A stretch of 51,224 bases of DNA from an uncultured Bacilli bacterium (lineage in GTDB: Bacteria > Bacillota_I > Bacilli_A > RFN20 > CAG-449): NCBI GenBank assembly GCA_947626895.1, contig CANQTY010000005.1:1-51224 (forward strand), given 5' to 3'. Positions 36,101 to 44,026 of this stretch are shown here, in pieces (position 1 is the stretch's first letter; each line of letters begins with the position of its first letter). Both the position numbers and the translations under genes were made by a program. A model generated the notes under the pieces. It worked only from the letters and a program-made list of their open reading frames with translations. It did no database searches and was not told the origin of the DNA.

Positions 36101-36694
36101 TTATTTTTGTTTTAATTTATTTAATCTATTGCGAATAATGCGCGCGATATCTCTTGCAGCACGCCCAACATTATCGTTCATCACAGCATATTGATATCGT
36201 CCTTTTAAGTTAATTTCTCGACGAGCTTTTTCTAAACGTTCTTGAATAATCTCTTCTGGTTCGCTTTTTCTTCCACGAATTCTTCTTTCTAATTCCTCTA
36301 AAGAGGGAGGTAATAAGAAAATAGAAATGACATCGTCCCCTTTGCACTTATCAAGTACTTGACGGGCTCCTTCCACTTCTATTTCTAAAAATACATTTTT
36401 TCCTTCATTTCTTAATCTTTCAACATATTCTCTTGGGGTTCCATAATAATTTCCCACGAAGAAAGCATGTTCTAATAATTCATTATTTTTTATTTTATTT
36501 TCAAATTCTTCTTTGCTCACAAAAAAGTAATCTTTTCCATCTTTTTCTTTTTTTCTTGGCGCTCTAGTAGTCATAGAAATAGAATAAGCAAGATTTAAAG
36601 ATGTATCTTTAAATAATATCTTTCTAACTGTGCCTTTTCCTACACCCGAAGGACCAGAAAGGACGATGAGTAAACCTCTTTTTGTTTCTCCCAT
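36101..36694 (-). CDS. gmk: Guanylate kinase
   Basis: An enzyme of 197 residues phosphorylating GMP to GDP. The P-loop is LSGPSGVGKGT, then SMTTRAPRKKEKDGKDYFFV with the GMP-binding residues, and a REYV-type lid. I start at the ATG at 36694, where AAAGGAAAA lies upstream. A longer frame to 36754 contains the probable promoter (36723-36751) and is ruled out for that transcript. It leads the gmk-priA pair, and GMP from Hpt is its substrate. Confidence 0.95.
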   Translation of the reverse strand: MGETKRGLLIVLSGPSGVGKGTVRKILFKDTSLNLAYSISMTTRAPRKKEKDGKDYFFVSKEEFENKIKNNELLEHAFFVGNYYGTPREYVERLRNEGKNVFLEIEVEGARQVLDKCKGDDVISIFLLPPSLEELERRIRGRKSEPEEIIQERLEKARREINLKGRYQYAVMNDNVGRAARDIARIIRNRLNKLKQK

Positions 36695-36722
36695 ATAAGC
36701 TTTTCCTTTTGATTTCAAAAAT

Positions 36723-36751
36723 ATCTTACCTTTAAAGAAGAAAACATTCAA
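36723..36751 (-). promoter_or_regulatory. Promoter of gmk-priA
   Basis: -35 TTGAAT (36746-36751), 17 bases, -10 TAAGAT (36723-36728), with the ATG about 28 bases downstream. Confidence 0.55.
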
Positions 36752-36838
36752 CAAAAAGAATTCAAATATCTCCTTTTTTACCTAAAATAAGCCTTATTAA
36801 GTCTATTTTATACCTTTATTTTATAGATAATTTCTTGA

Positions 36839-37750
36839 TTATTCTTGAAGATTTATAGAACATGAATAAGTTTCTTTTAAAATATTTTCTAGCTTTTTAG
36901 GTAAAGATATTACTCTAAAAAAGTAGATGAGTCTTCCAAGCAAAAATGGAAAAATTAAAATTTCTGAAAGGATAATTAAAATCACTCTAAAAAAGATTGG
37001 GATTTTCAAAAATCCACCTTTTTCTTTGGTAATATCTCCACTGATTTTGCCATTAGAAATGATTCCTTTATAAACATAATCTCCATAGATAAAACTATGC
37101 TTTAAGGGAATATTAATTTCTTCATTAATATCGCTATTGATAAGAAATTCTTGATGCGAACGATCTTTTAAACTGATACTTGGTGCAAAATAGATATATA
37201 ACGATAAAATCATGATGATAATTCCTATTCCCATGCCAATAAAACCATTCGTTTGATTAACATTTGTCGTCCCTGTGAAGGATAATATGGCTATTTGGGT
37301 TAACATAATTGCAGTTAAAGCAGAACAAAAGTTAATAATCTTTAAATTTCGATAAATTCTAGTTTGACCTTTATCAGCAATAATTCCATAAAGGGCTAAA
37401 CCAAGTTCAAAAAAGGAAACAAAAGCAATTCCAATAGCAATATAAAAAGTGTAGGTTCTTCCACTTTCTTCTTTAAAAATTAAACGAAGCATATAAAGTA
37501 AATAGAATAAACCTGCACTAAATAGATAAATCGCAATCTTTATATTCTTTTTTAAGTTGTTACTATCATTAATAAAGAGTTCTTCATAACATATCTTTTT
37601 ACTGAAGAAAATAAATAGATTAAAAATTCCTGATACACAAAAGAAAAAGTCAAAGAAGACTCCAAAAAGAATTTTTCCTACTCCTAATAATATATTGAAG
37701 ATTAAAGATGTCTTTAAAATAAGTCTTGCTTTGCTTTTTCTTTTTTTCAT
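36839..37750 (-). CDS. Polytopic membrane protein, unknown
   Basis: A 303-residue protein with roughly seven spans (near 12-30, 33-50, 72-90, 100-123, 140-158, 168-190 and 250-278). A soluble segment near 195-248 has short beta-like stretches (FIYGDYVYKGIISNGKISG). No family recognised. It is translated two bases after the 173-residue gene and shares its promoter under the predicted TetR operators. Confidence 0.65.
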   Translation of the reverse strand: MKKRKSKARLILKTSLIFNILLGVGKILFGVFFDFFFCVSGIFNLFIFFSKKICYEELFINDSNNLKKNIKIAIYLFSAGLFYLLYMLRLIFKEESGRTYTFYIAIGIAFVSFFELGLALYGIIADKGQTRIYRNLKIINFCSALTAIMLTQIAILSFTGTTNVNQTNGFIGMGIGIIIMILSLYIYFAPSISLKDRSHQEFLINSDINEEINIPLKHSFIYGDYVYKGIISNGKISGDITKEKGGFLKIPIFFRVILIILSEILIFPFLLGRLIYFFRVISLPKKLENILKETYSCSINLQE

Positions 37751-37751
37751 A

Positions 37752-38273
37752 TTACTTAACTAAACTTGAAGCATGTTTCATATCGATTTCAATCGTATTG
37801 AGATATTCTTCTTTCTTTTTTAAGATGATATCTTCTCTTTTTTGCGCTCTTTTTTGATAGATAAAATAATTAACTACACAACCTAAAATTCCTAAAACGC
37901 CAAGAACGATACCTAGAACTAAACCAAGTGTTTCTAAATTCAGTGCCATAATTAAAGACATGCCTCCTCCAAGGAGAAGAGTAGAAATTACACCAAAAAT
38001 ATAGGCAAAGATCATACATCCTTGAAGAGTATCCTTTTTAAGTGATTGAATTTTAGAAACATTATTGACCATCTTATTTTCTAAACGGTTGAGTTCTTTT
38101 AGATGTTCCAGTTCTCTTTTTCTTTTAAATTCTAATTTTGTCTTATTTTTAGAGATTGCTTTTTCTTCGATTAATTCATAACCAAGACTTAAATAGATAT
38201 CTTTAAGTAGACCCTTTTCTTCATCTTTTACTTGTAAGGTTTGATAATCATACATCATTACATCATTTTCCAT
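37752..38273 (-). CDS. Coiled-coil, two-span membrane protein, unknown
   Basis: The protein has 173 residues. The N-terminal 75 are charged and likely coiled coil (KRKRELEHLKELNRLENKM). Two spans follow near 85-108 and 113-134, then a basic tail. AAGGAGG lies nine bases ahead of the ATG at 38273. First gene of a two-gene unit divergent from the TetR regulator, with paired operators over its promoter. Such units often encode efflux or envelope-stress proteins, but nothing here shows transport. Confidence 0.65.
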   Translation of the reverse strand: MENDVMMYDYQTLQVKDEEKGLLKDIYLSLGYELIEEKAISKNKTKLEFKRKRELEHLKELNRLENKMVNNVSKIQSLKKDTLQGCMIFAYIFGVISTLLLGGGMSLIMALNLETLGLVLGIVLGVLGILGCVVNYFIYQKRAQKREDIILKKKEEYLNTIEIDMKHASSLVK

Positions 38274-38299
38274 TTTTTAATTCCTCCTTGATGTTTTAT

Positions 38300-38337
38300 T
38301 GAAACAAATGTATCATTATATGAAACAAGTGTTTCAT
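38300..38337 (-). promoter_or_regulatory. Tandem TetR-type operators over the promoter of the 38273 gene
   Basis: Operator 1 is TGAAACA-AA-TGTATCA (38300-38315, one mismatch). Operator 2 is ATGAAACA-AG-TGTTTCAT (38320-38337, perfect). Their centres are 21 bases apart, two helical turns. The minus-strand -10 TATAAT (38315-38320) sits exactly between them, with operator 2 filling the spacer. The -35 (GCATAC) is poor. Confidence 0.78.
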
Positions 38338-38391
38338 GTATGCTTTTATTAAATCACATTCATAGATAAATAAAAGATAGGAAACTTATTT

Positions 38392-38430
38392 TGAAACAAA
38401 GGATGAGATTTTGTATCACAAAATGAAACA
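38392..38430 (+). promoter_or_regulatory. Further TGAAACA half-sites upstream of the TetR gene
   Basis: TGAAACA at 38392-38398, its inverted near-copy TGTATCA at 38412-38418 and TGAAACA at 38424-38430. The spacing is looser than in the tandem operators. They lie just ahead of the ribosome binding site and suggest autoregulation. Confidence 0.5.
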
Positions 38431-38449
38431 AAGAAAGGAGAAATGATTC

Positions 38450-38974
38450 ATGATTTTAAAAGAAACAAACGATTATACGAAAAGTTATATTATGACTAGT
38501 TTATTTGAGTTAATGAAAGAAAAAAACTATGAAGATATCACTGTCACAGAAATTGTTAAAAAAGCAGGTGTAGGGCGAGTAACTTATTATCGAAATTTTG
38601 AAAGTAAAGATGATATCATTCGTCAATACTTTAAATCTGAGACAGAAGACTTTTTGAAAAAACAAATTTATAAGCCAAGAACTAAAGAAGATTATTTCGA
38701 TATTATTAAACTAACCTTTACTTATTTTAAAAAGAATCAAGAATTTTTTAAACTCATAAAAAAAGCACATTTAGAGACTTTATATTTAGAATTTTTAAAT
38801 GAAAATATGAAGATAAACTTTATTGAAAATAATTTATCAAATAATAAATATCTTCCTTATATGTATGTTGGAGTAATCTTTAATACATCTATGAAATGGT
38901 TAGAAAGTGATTGTAAAGAAAGTATTGATTCTCTTTCTAAAACTCTATTTGATTTTATTTTTCATAATAATTAG
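38450..38974 (+). CDS. TetR/AcrR family regulator
   Basis: A 174-residue repressor. The N-terminal helix-turn-helix matches the family: LFELMKEKNYEDITVTEIVKKAG, then VGRVTYYRNFESKDDII. The remaining helices form the ligand-binding core, with a C-terminal aromatic/hydrophobic region. AAAGGAG precedes the ATG. Divergent from the two unknown membrane genes. TGAAACA palindromes fill the 176-bp gap, so it very probably represses both its own gene and that pair. Its inducer is unknown. Confidence 0.9.
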   Translation: MILKETNDYTKSYIMTSLFELMKEKNYEDITVTEIVKKAGVGRVTYYRNFESKDDIIRQYFKSETEDFLKKQIYKPRTKEDYFDIIKLTFTYFKKNQEFFKLIKKAHLETLYLEFLNENMKINFIENNLSNNKYLPYMYVGVIFNTSMKWLESDCKESIDSLSKTLFDFIFHNN

Positions 38975-38995
38975 GCTATCACCTAAAAATAAAAT

Positions 38996-39013
38996 CCACA
39001 TATATTAATGTGG
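38996..39013 (+). promoter_or_regulatory. Small hairpin ahead of cwlJ
   Basis: CCACAT/ATGTGG with loop ATATTA. Its 3' arm runs into the GGTGAT that serves as the cwlJ ribosome binding site. Short and modest. Confidence 0.4.
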
Positions 39014-39021
39014 TGATTCAT

Positions 39022-39441
39022 ATGGCAAGAGTATCTTATCGAAATTCAGATATTAATTATTTAGGAAGGATTATGCGCGCAGAGGCTCAAACAGAAGGGG
39101 TTTTTGGCATGAAGCTAGTCGGAAATGTGGTCATTAATCGCGTTGTTGTCACCTGTGGTGATTTTAAAAAGATTAAAAATATCTATCAAGCAATCTTTCA
39201 AAAGAATCAATTCGAGGGAACAAAAATTCCCTTATTTAACGCTCAAGCGACAGGAAAAGAAAGGCAATTAGCGCTAGATTGCATTAAATTTTGGAGAGCA
39301 GATCCTGCTTATAAAGCTTTATATTTTCAAAATCCAGGAAAAAATAAATCTTGCAAAAAACGATTTTGGGGTCCTTATGCTGGAAAATATAAAAAGCATT
39401 GTTTCTATAATTTAGATAAATATAAAGGATGTAATTTATAA
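39022..39441 (+). CDS. cwlJ: CwlJ-type cell wall (spore cortex) hydrolase
   Basis: The protein has 139 residues, the size of Bacillus CwlJ (142), and lacks a signal peptide as CwlJ does. IMRAEAQTEGVFGMKLVGNV holds the catalytic Glu. VINRV..CGDFK, the IYQAIFQKNQFEG segment and the closing KKHCFY follow the CwlJ/SleB order throughout. CwlJ hydrolyses cortex peptidoglycan during germination. I start at the ATG at 39022, with GGTGAT just upstream; two GTG codons precede it in frame. No gerQ is nearby, so a vegetative role cannot be excluded. Confidence 0.83.
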   Translation: MARVSYRNSDINYLGRIMRAEAQTEGVFGMKLVGNVVINRVVVTCGDFKKIKNIYQAIFQKNQFEGTKIPLFNAQATGKERQLALDCIKFWRADPAYKALYFQNPGKNKSCKKRFWGPYAGKYKKHCFYNLDKYKGCNL

Positions 39442-39847
39442 TTCTTTATAAAAAGAACAATTAGTCTATTTTTAGGTGTTTTTCTAAAAACTACGATAAA
39501 TAATCAAAGTCTTTTCCATGTACAAATTAATCACTTATTGTAGAATTCTTTAAAAGAAGTTTTAAATAGAGGTGTTTCCCCTTGCCTAATCGGTAAGGGG
39601 ATTTTAACTAGACTATTGAAAGATTAATATCCATAAAAAATAGTTTTAGTTTCATAATAACTTTATAAAGCCAAAACTAACTTAAGTTTAGACATTTTAA
39701 TATCGAAACAACTTTTTCAATAATTATAAAATTTTTTTAGATAAATTTAGCAAAAACTGCAATTCATTTGTTTATTTTAACAAATTTATGTAAATCTATG
39801 TAGTATGGAAATCATTGAAGCTTATATCATAAGTTTAATAAAATAAA
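39442..39847. other. Intergenic region between convergent genes
   Basis: About 400 AT-rich bases with no convincing gene. A GC-rich hairpin (CCCCTTGCC/GGTAAGGGG, 39578-39600, loop TAATC, one wobble) followed by ATTTT may end cwlJ transcription. Further on lie TTAGTTT/AAACTAA arms (39647-39679), enclosed by TATTGAAA/TTTCAATA (39614-39621 and 39715-39722). The nested arms suggest a folded RNA or relic, with nothing else recognisable. Confidence 0.5.
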
Positions 39848-41257
39848 CTAAGCAGCTTTATTTTTTAATTCTTTTCTTAGCTTTAATTCTTTAATTGAAT
39901 CTTCGCTTGTTAATAAATCACTATTTGTAAAGATCAATAAAACGGGGAACATATAAGTTGGGGATAAGAAAGTATTATCGATTAATCCATGAATAAAACC
40001 AAATAAAATAAAGTAAATAAAGGCAATTCTTAAATTTCTTTTTAAAGGTAAAGAAGTAATAATAGCTTGAATATTAAATAAGATATAGCCAATTACTCCA
40101 AGAATTCCTCCAAGAGCAAGCATCGTATAGAAAGTATTATGACATAACATCACTTCTGTATAGGGTGAAGAACCAAAGGCTTTATCATTAATTTCAAATA
40201 AACTAATAGGACCTCCACCGAAAAGAGGATTTTCTTTAAAGAATAAAAGTGCTTGATACCAAATTTTATCTCGACCTGTAACATCATTTCCACGTTCAAT
40301 TAATGAATCAATATTCGCATGAATCGTTTCATTATTAAGATAAAAGATAAAACCTAAAAAGATAAAGCCTACAATCAATAAGAAAGTAAATAGAATTCTT
40401 TTTTTCCAAGGGAAATTAATCACTAATAAATAACACATTAAGGGAACTAAGAAAATGGAAGTAATCATTCCCCCGCGAGAATAAGAAAATAAAATGAGGA
40501 AATAATCACAAATTAAAATAAGCCAAGCCCCTAATGAATACGGATTAAAGAAATGTTTTCTTTCAGTTAAAACAATAAAGGGCATAAAGCATTCAATCGT
40601 TATAATTAAGGTATTTTTATTTCCCCATCCAACATCGATATAGACTTGATCTTTATTGATAAAAACCACTAAAACCTCAAATAAAATCACTAAATTTAAA
40701 GCTAAAAACATCGGACGAAGTGATTGAATATATCCTTTGATACCTGTTGAGGTTAGTAACATATAAATAAAGACATAAATGACAAAATATAGATAATAAT
40801 AAAATCCATATTCATGATAAATTCCATGTTCTACAAAAGAATGTAAGACATAAGAAATACCAAGAACAACTAAACAAAATAAAAATGAAAAACCTAAACT
40901 TCCTATCGGAGCTCTAAAAGATAGATGATGTACTTTTCTTTTAATAAGGAATAAGAAAATAATAAAAACATAGTATCCTAAAGCGATAAATACCTCGATA
41001 GGTACTCCAGTATAACTAGGAAAACTAGAAAAGGAAATCATATAAAGGAACGCTAAAGGAGCAAATAAAGTTCCATCATTTGAGTATAAATAAATAATTG
41101 TAGATATCACAATGGCACTAAGAGTAGCAAAAAGTAAAGAAGAAGTATACCAAGCAAAAAAGAATGCCATTGCTTCGATAAAGAAAAATAAGAAGCTATG
41201 CATCTTTTCTTCAATTTGCTCATTTCCTAAGTGCTTAAATAAAAAGAAATTTTCCAT
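39848..41257 (-). CDS. O-antigen ligase/polymerase family membrane protein
   Basis: A protein of 469 residues with 10-12 spans. The large outside loop before the last spans carries the family motif region ERGNDVTGRDKIWYQALLFF...NPLFGGGP, with the FYTMLALGGILGVIGY span after it. This is the O-antigen ligase (WaaL/Wzy_C) signature. Such proteins polymerise or ligate lipid-linked polysaccharide outside the membrane. In a Gram-positive cell that means capsule, teichoic-type polymer or glycolipid. The ATG at 41257 is chosen; a TTG at 41269 is in frame but lies inside plsY. It starts just after the plsY stop, so it is co-transcribed. Confidence 0.85.
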   Translation of the reverse strand: MENFFLFKHLGNEQIEEKMHSFLFFFIEAMAFFFAWYTSSLLFATLSAIVISTIIYLYSNDGTLFAPLAFLYMISFSSFPSYTGVPIEVFIALGYYVFIIFLFLIKRKVHHLSFRAPIGSLGFSFLFCLVVLGISYVLHSFVEHGIYHEYGFYYYLYFVIYVFIYMLLTSTGIKGYIQSLRPMFLALNLVILFEVLVVFINKDQVYIDVGWGNKNTLIITIECFMPFIVLTERKHFFNPYSLGAWLILICDYFLILFSYSRGGMITSIFLVPLMCYLLVINFPWKKRILFTFLLIVGFIFLGFIFYLNNETIHANIDSLIERGNDVTGRDKIWYQALLFFKENPLFGGGPISLFEINDKAFGSSPYTEVMLCHNTFYTMLALGGILGVIGYILFNIQAIITSLPLKRNLRIAFIYFILFGFIHGLIDNTFLSPTYMFPVLLIFTNSDLLTSEDSIKELKLRKELKNKAA

Positions 41258-41259
41258 AT

Positions 41260-41943
41260 TTACATCCAAGTGATCTTTCGTTCTTCGCCTTTAATTAATC
41301 TTTTCACATTTTCTTTATGACGGACGAGAACAAAAAATGCCATAAAAAGTAGAAATGAAGGTAAAACAATATCATATATCATCCCAAAATCCATACCAAA
41401 TTTTAAAATAGGAAAGATGATTGGAATAAAAGAAATAATCGAGATGATAAAGGTCGATAATATTGAAGATAAGGAGACATATTTTTTAAGCCATAAGATA
41501 AACATAAATACGGCAATACCAATCAAAGCCAAACACCAATTGATGGAGATTAATAATCCTCCATAGCAGGATACAGCTTTTCCTCCTTTAAAATGTGTAA
41601 ACAAGGGGAATGTATGACCAATACATGCAAAAAATCCTGAAATATAGGCATAATAAGTTGGTTCCATAAATAAAGATTCTTTGGGGATTGCATAGTTCAT
41701 GATAAAATAAATACCCCAAATGGAAATAATTGTCTTTAATACATCAAGTAAAATAACGATTAACCCAACCTTTTTTCCAAAGACTCTTCCAGCATTTGTG
41801 CCTCCAGCATTATGGCTTCCTTCTAATCGTGGATCACGATGAAAAAATAACTTACCAATCACTACACTAAAAGAAATACTACCTAAAAGATATCCAACAA
41901 AAATAGAGACAAATATCATACCTATCGATAAAGCAATATTCAT
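41260..41943 (-). CDS. plsY: Acyl-phosphate:glycerol-3-phosphate acyltransferase
   Basis: A 227-residue membrane enzyme that acylates glycerol-3-phosphate at position 1 using acyl-phosphate, the first step of phospholipid synthesis. It has about five spans. GSISFSVVIGK near residue 22, GSHNAGGTNAGRVFG near 43 and GHTFPLFTHFKGGKAVS near 110 are the three PlsY motifs. An AAGGAGG lies 12 bases before the ATG, in the loop and arm of a small AAAAGG/CCTTTT hairpin. It leads the plsY-ligase pair and is divergent from parE. Confidence 0.94.
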   Translation of the reverse strand: MNIALSIGMIFVSIFVGYLLGSISFSVVIGKLFFHRDPRLEGSHNAGGTNAGRVFGKKVGLIVILLDVLKTIISIWGIYFIMNYAIPKESLFMEPTYYAYISGFFACIGHTFPLFTHFKGGKAVSCYGGLLISINWCLALIGIAVFMFILWLKKYVSLSSILSTFIISIISFIPIIFPILKFGMDFGMIYDIVLPSFLLFMAFFVLVRHKENVKRLIKGEERKITWM

Positions 41944-41983
41944 GGGGAAAAGGCTCCTCCTTTTTTCTAAATTTTACCCAAAT

Positions 41984-42012
41984 AGTTTACAATAAATTAC
42001 TAGAATTATCAA
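41984..42012 (-). promoter_or_regulatory. Promoter of plsY
   Basis: -35 TTGATA (42007-42012), 17 bases, -10 TAAACT (41984-41989), about 40 bases ahead of the ATG. Confidence 0.5.
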
Positions 42013-42076
42013 AGGATATTTGTTAAAATAAAAAAAGTGACAAATTTAGGATATTTTGAAAGGAATGTGAGTATTC

Positions 42077-44026
42077 ATGGTTGAAAGAAAATATGATGCA
42101 GAATCATTAAAAATATTAAAAGGTCTTGAACCTATTAAAAAAAGACCTGGTATGTATATTGGCTCTACCGATTGGAGGGGCACCCATCATTTAGTATGGG
42201 AAATTATTGATAATGCTGTTGATGAAGCAATTGCAGGATATGGAAAAAATATTTATGTTACTATCCATAAAGATGGGAGTCTTTCTGTTTTAGATGAAGG
42301 AAGAGGCATTCCTTGTGATTATAATGAAAAAGAAGAAATGGAAGGACTTGATATCGTCTTTTGTACCGTCCATGGTGGAGGTAAATTTGATACTGAGGTT
42401 TATAAAGTTGCCGCGGGTCTTCATGGTGTTGGCGCGGCATGTGCAAATGCCTTATCAGAATGGCTTGATGTCCACGTTTATAAAGATGGAATTGAATATC
42501 ATTGCCGTTATGAAAATGGGGGAGCTATTAAAATTGGTACTGATCAAATAGGGACTACTACAAAACATGGTTCTTTAGTTCGTTTTAAACCTGCATTAGG
42601 TATTTTAAGTGATGTAGAATTCCGTTTTGATGTCATCGCAGATCACCTGAATAATACAGCCTCACAATGTCCTAAAATTCGCTTTTATTTACATGATGAA
42701 AGAGATAATAAAAAACAAGAATTTTATTATGAAAAAGGCATAAAAGAATATTTAGAAAGAAAAAATGAAGGGAAAAATCCTTTACATCCTGTCGTATATT
42801 TTTCTGATGATACAAAAGAAATTAAAGCAGAATTTTGTTTTCAATTTCTTTCTGATGTTTATGAAGAAAAAATCTATTCCTTTGCAAATTCCGTTTTTAC
42901 CCCTCAAGAGGGAAGTCATGTTCGTGGTTTAAGAAGTGGCATAACGAAAGCCTTTAATGATTATGCTTTACAAAATAATCTTATCAAAGGAAAAGAAAAA
43001 CTTGATGGCGCAGATATCCGTGAAGGTCTTTCTGTTGCCCTTTCTGTAAGAATTCCTGAAGATAAGATTCAATTTGAAGGACAAACAAAGGAAAAGCTTG
43101 GTACTCCTGAAGCTGCCTTTGTCGTAGAAAATTTAGTCTATGATAAAATTAACTACTACTTAATGGAAAATAAAGAAGTTGCTAAAAAGATCTTTTCAAG
43201 AATTATGGAAGCAAAAAAAGCTCGTGAAGCGGCGCGAAATGCTCGAGATGATGTAAGAGGTAAAGTCAAACAAAATAATGAAAAAACAACCCTTTTATTA
43301 TCAGGAAAATTGGTACCACCTCAATCAAAAGAATATACAAAATGTGAACTATTTATCGTCGAAGGAGATTCCGCGGGAGGGTCTGCTAAAAAGTGTCGAG
43401 ATCGACGTTATCAAGGTTTACTTCCTTTAAGAGGAAAACCTAAAAATATTTCAACAGATTCGGAAAATGCCTTTATGAAAAATGAAGAATTATCTACTCT
43501 TGTTTATACCATTGGCACAGGCACAGGAAATGATTTTTCTTTAAAAGATTTACGTTATGATAAGATTATCATCATGACCGATGCGGATACTGATGGTGCT
43601 CATATTCAAAATTTATTAATTAACTTCTTCTTCCAAAAGATGCGTCCTTTAATTGAAACAGGACATGTTTACATTGCTTGTCCTCCTTTATATCGTGTCT
43701 TTAAAATGGTTGGAAGAACTACGCATGAAGAATTTTGTTGGACCGATAGCGATGTAAATGAAGCTAAAAAGAAACTTGGTTCAGGTTGTGAAATCTCCCG
43801 TTATAAAGGACTTGGAGAAATGGATGCAGATCAATTATGGAAAACCACGATGGATCCTAGAACAAGAAAATTGATTCGTCTTGTGATGCCAAGTATTGAA
43901 GGGGCAGCCAAAAAAGTAGATTTATTCATGGGAAAAGATGCTGCACCAAGAGCAAAATGGATTGATGAAAATATTGATTTCAGTGATAAATCCGACTTTT
44001 TATCATTAAAAGGAGGAAATAACTAA
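42077..44026 (+). CDS. parE: DNA topoisomerase IV subunit B
   Basis: The ATPase subunit, 649 residues. The GHKL ATP site is EIIDNAVDEAIAGYG with KRPGMYIG before it; the ATP lid is VAAGLHGVGAACANALS. The TOPRIM domain has VEGDSAGGSAKKCRDR and IMTDADTDGAHI. Paired with a ParC-type partner, so ParE rather than GyrB. AAGGAATG lies ahead of the ATG at 42077. It decatenates daughter chromosomes. The parC start overlaps its stop by one base. Confidence 0.94.
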   Translation: MVERKYDAESLKILKGLEPIKKRPGMYIGSTDWRGTHHLVWEIIDNAVDEAIAGYGKNIYVTIHKDGSLSVLDEGRGIPCDYNEKEEMEGLDIVFCTVHGGGKFDTEVYKVAAGLHGVGAACANALSEWLDVHVYKDGIEYHCRYENGGAIKIGTDQIGTTTKHGSLVRFKPALGILSDVEFRFDVIADHLNNTASQCPKIRFYLHDERDNKKQEFYYEKGIKEYLERKNEGKNPLHPVVYFSDDTKEIKAEFCFQFLSDVYEEKIYSFANSVFTPQEGSHVRGLRSGITKAFNDYALQNNLIKGKEKLDGADIREGLSVALSVRIPEDKIQFEGQTKEKLGTPEAAFVVENLVYDKINYYLMENKEVAKKIFSRIMEAKKAREAARNARDDVRGKVKQNNEKTTLLLSGKLVPPQSKEYTKCELFIVEGDSAGGSAKKCRDRRYQGLLPLRGKPKNISTDSENAFMKNEELSTLVYTIGTGTGNDFSLKDLRYDKIIIMTDADTDGAHIQNLLINFFFQKMRPLIETGHVYIACPPLYRVFKMVGRTTHEEFCWTDSDVNEAKKKLGSGCEISRYKGLGEMDADQLWKTTMDPRTRKLIRLVMPSIEGAAKKVDLFMGKDAAPRAKWIDENIDFSDKSDFLSLKGGNN

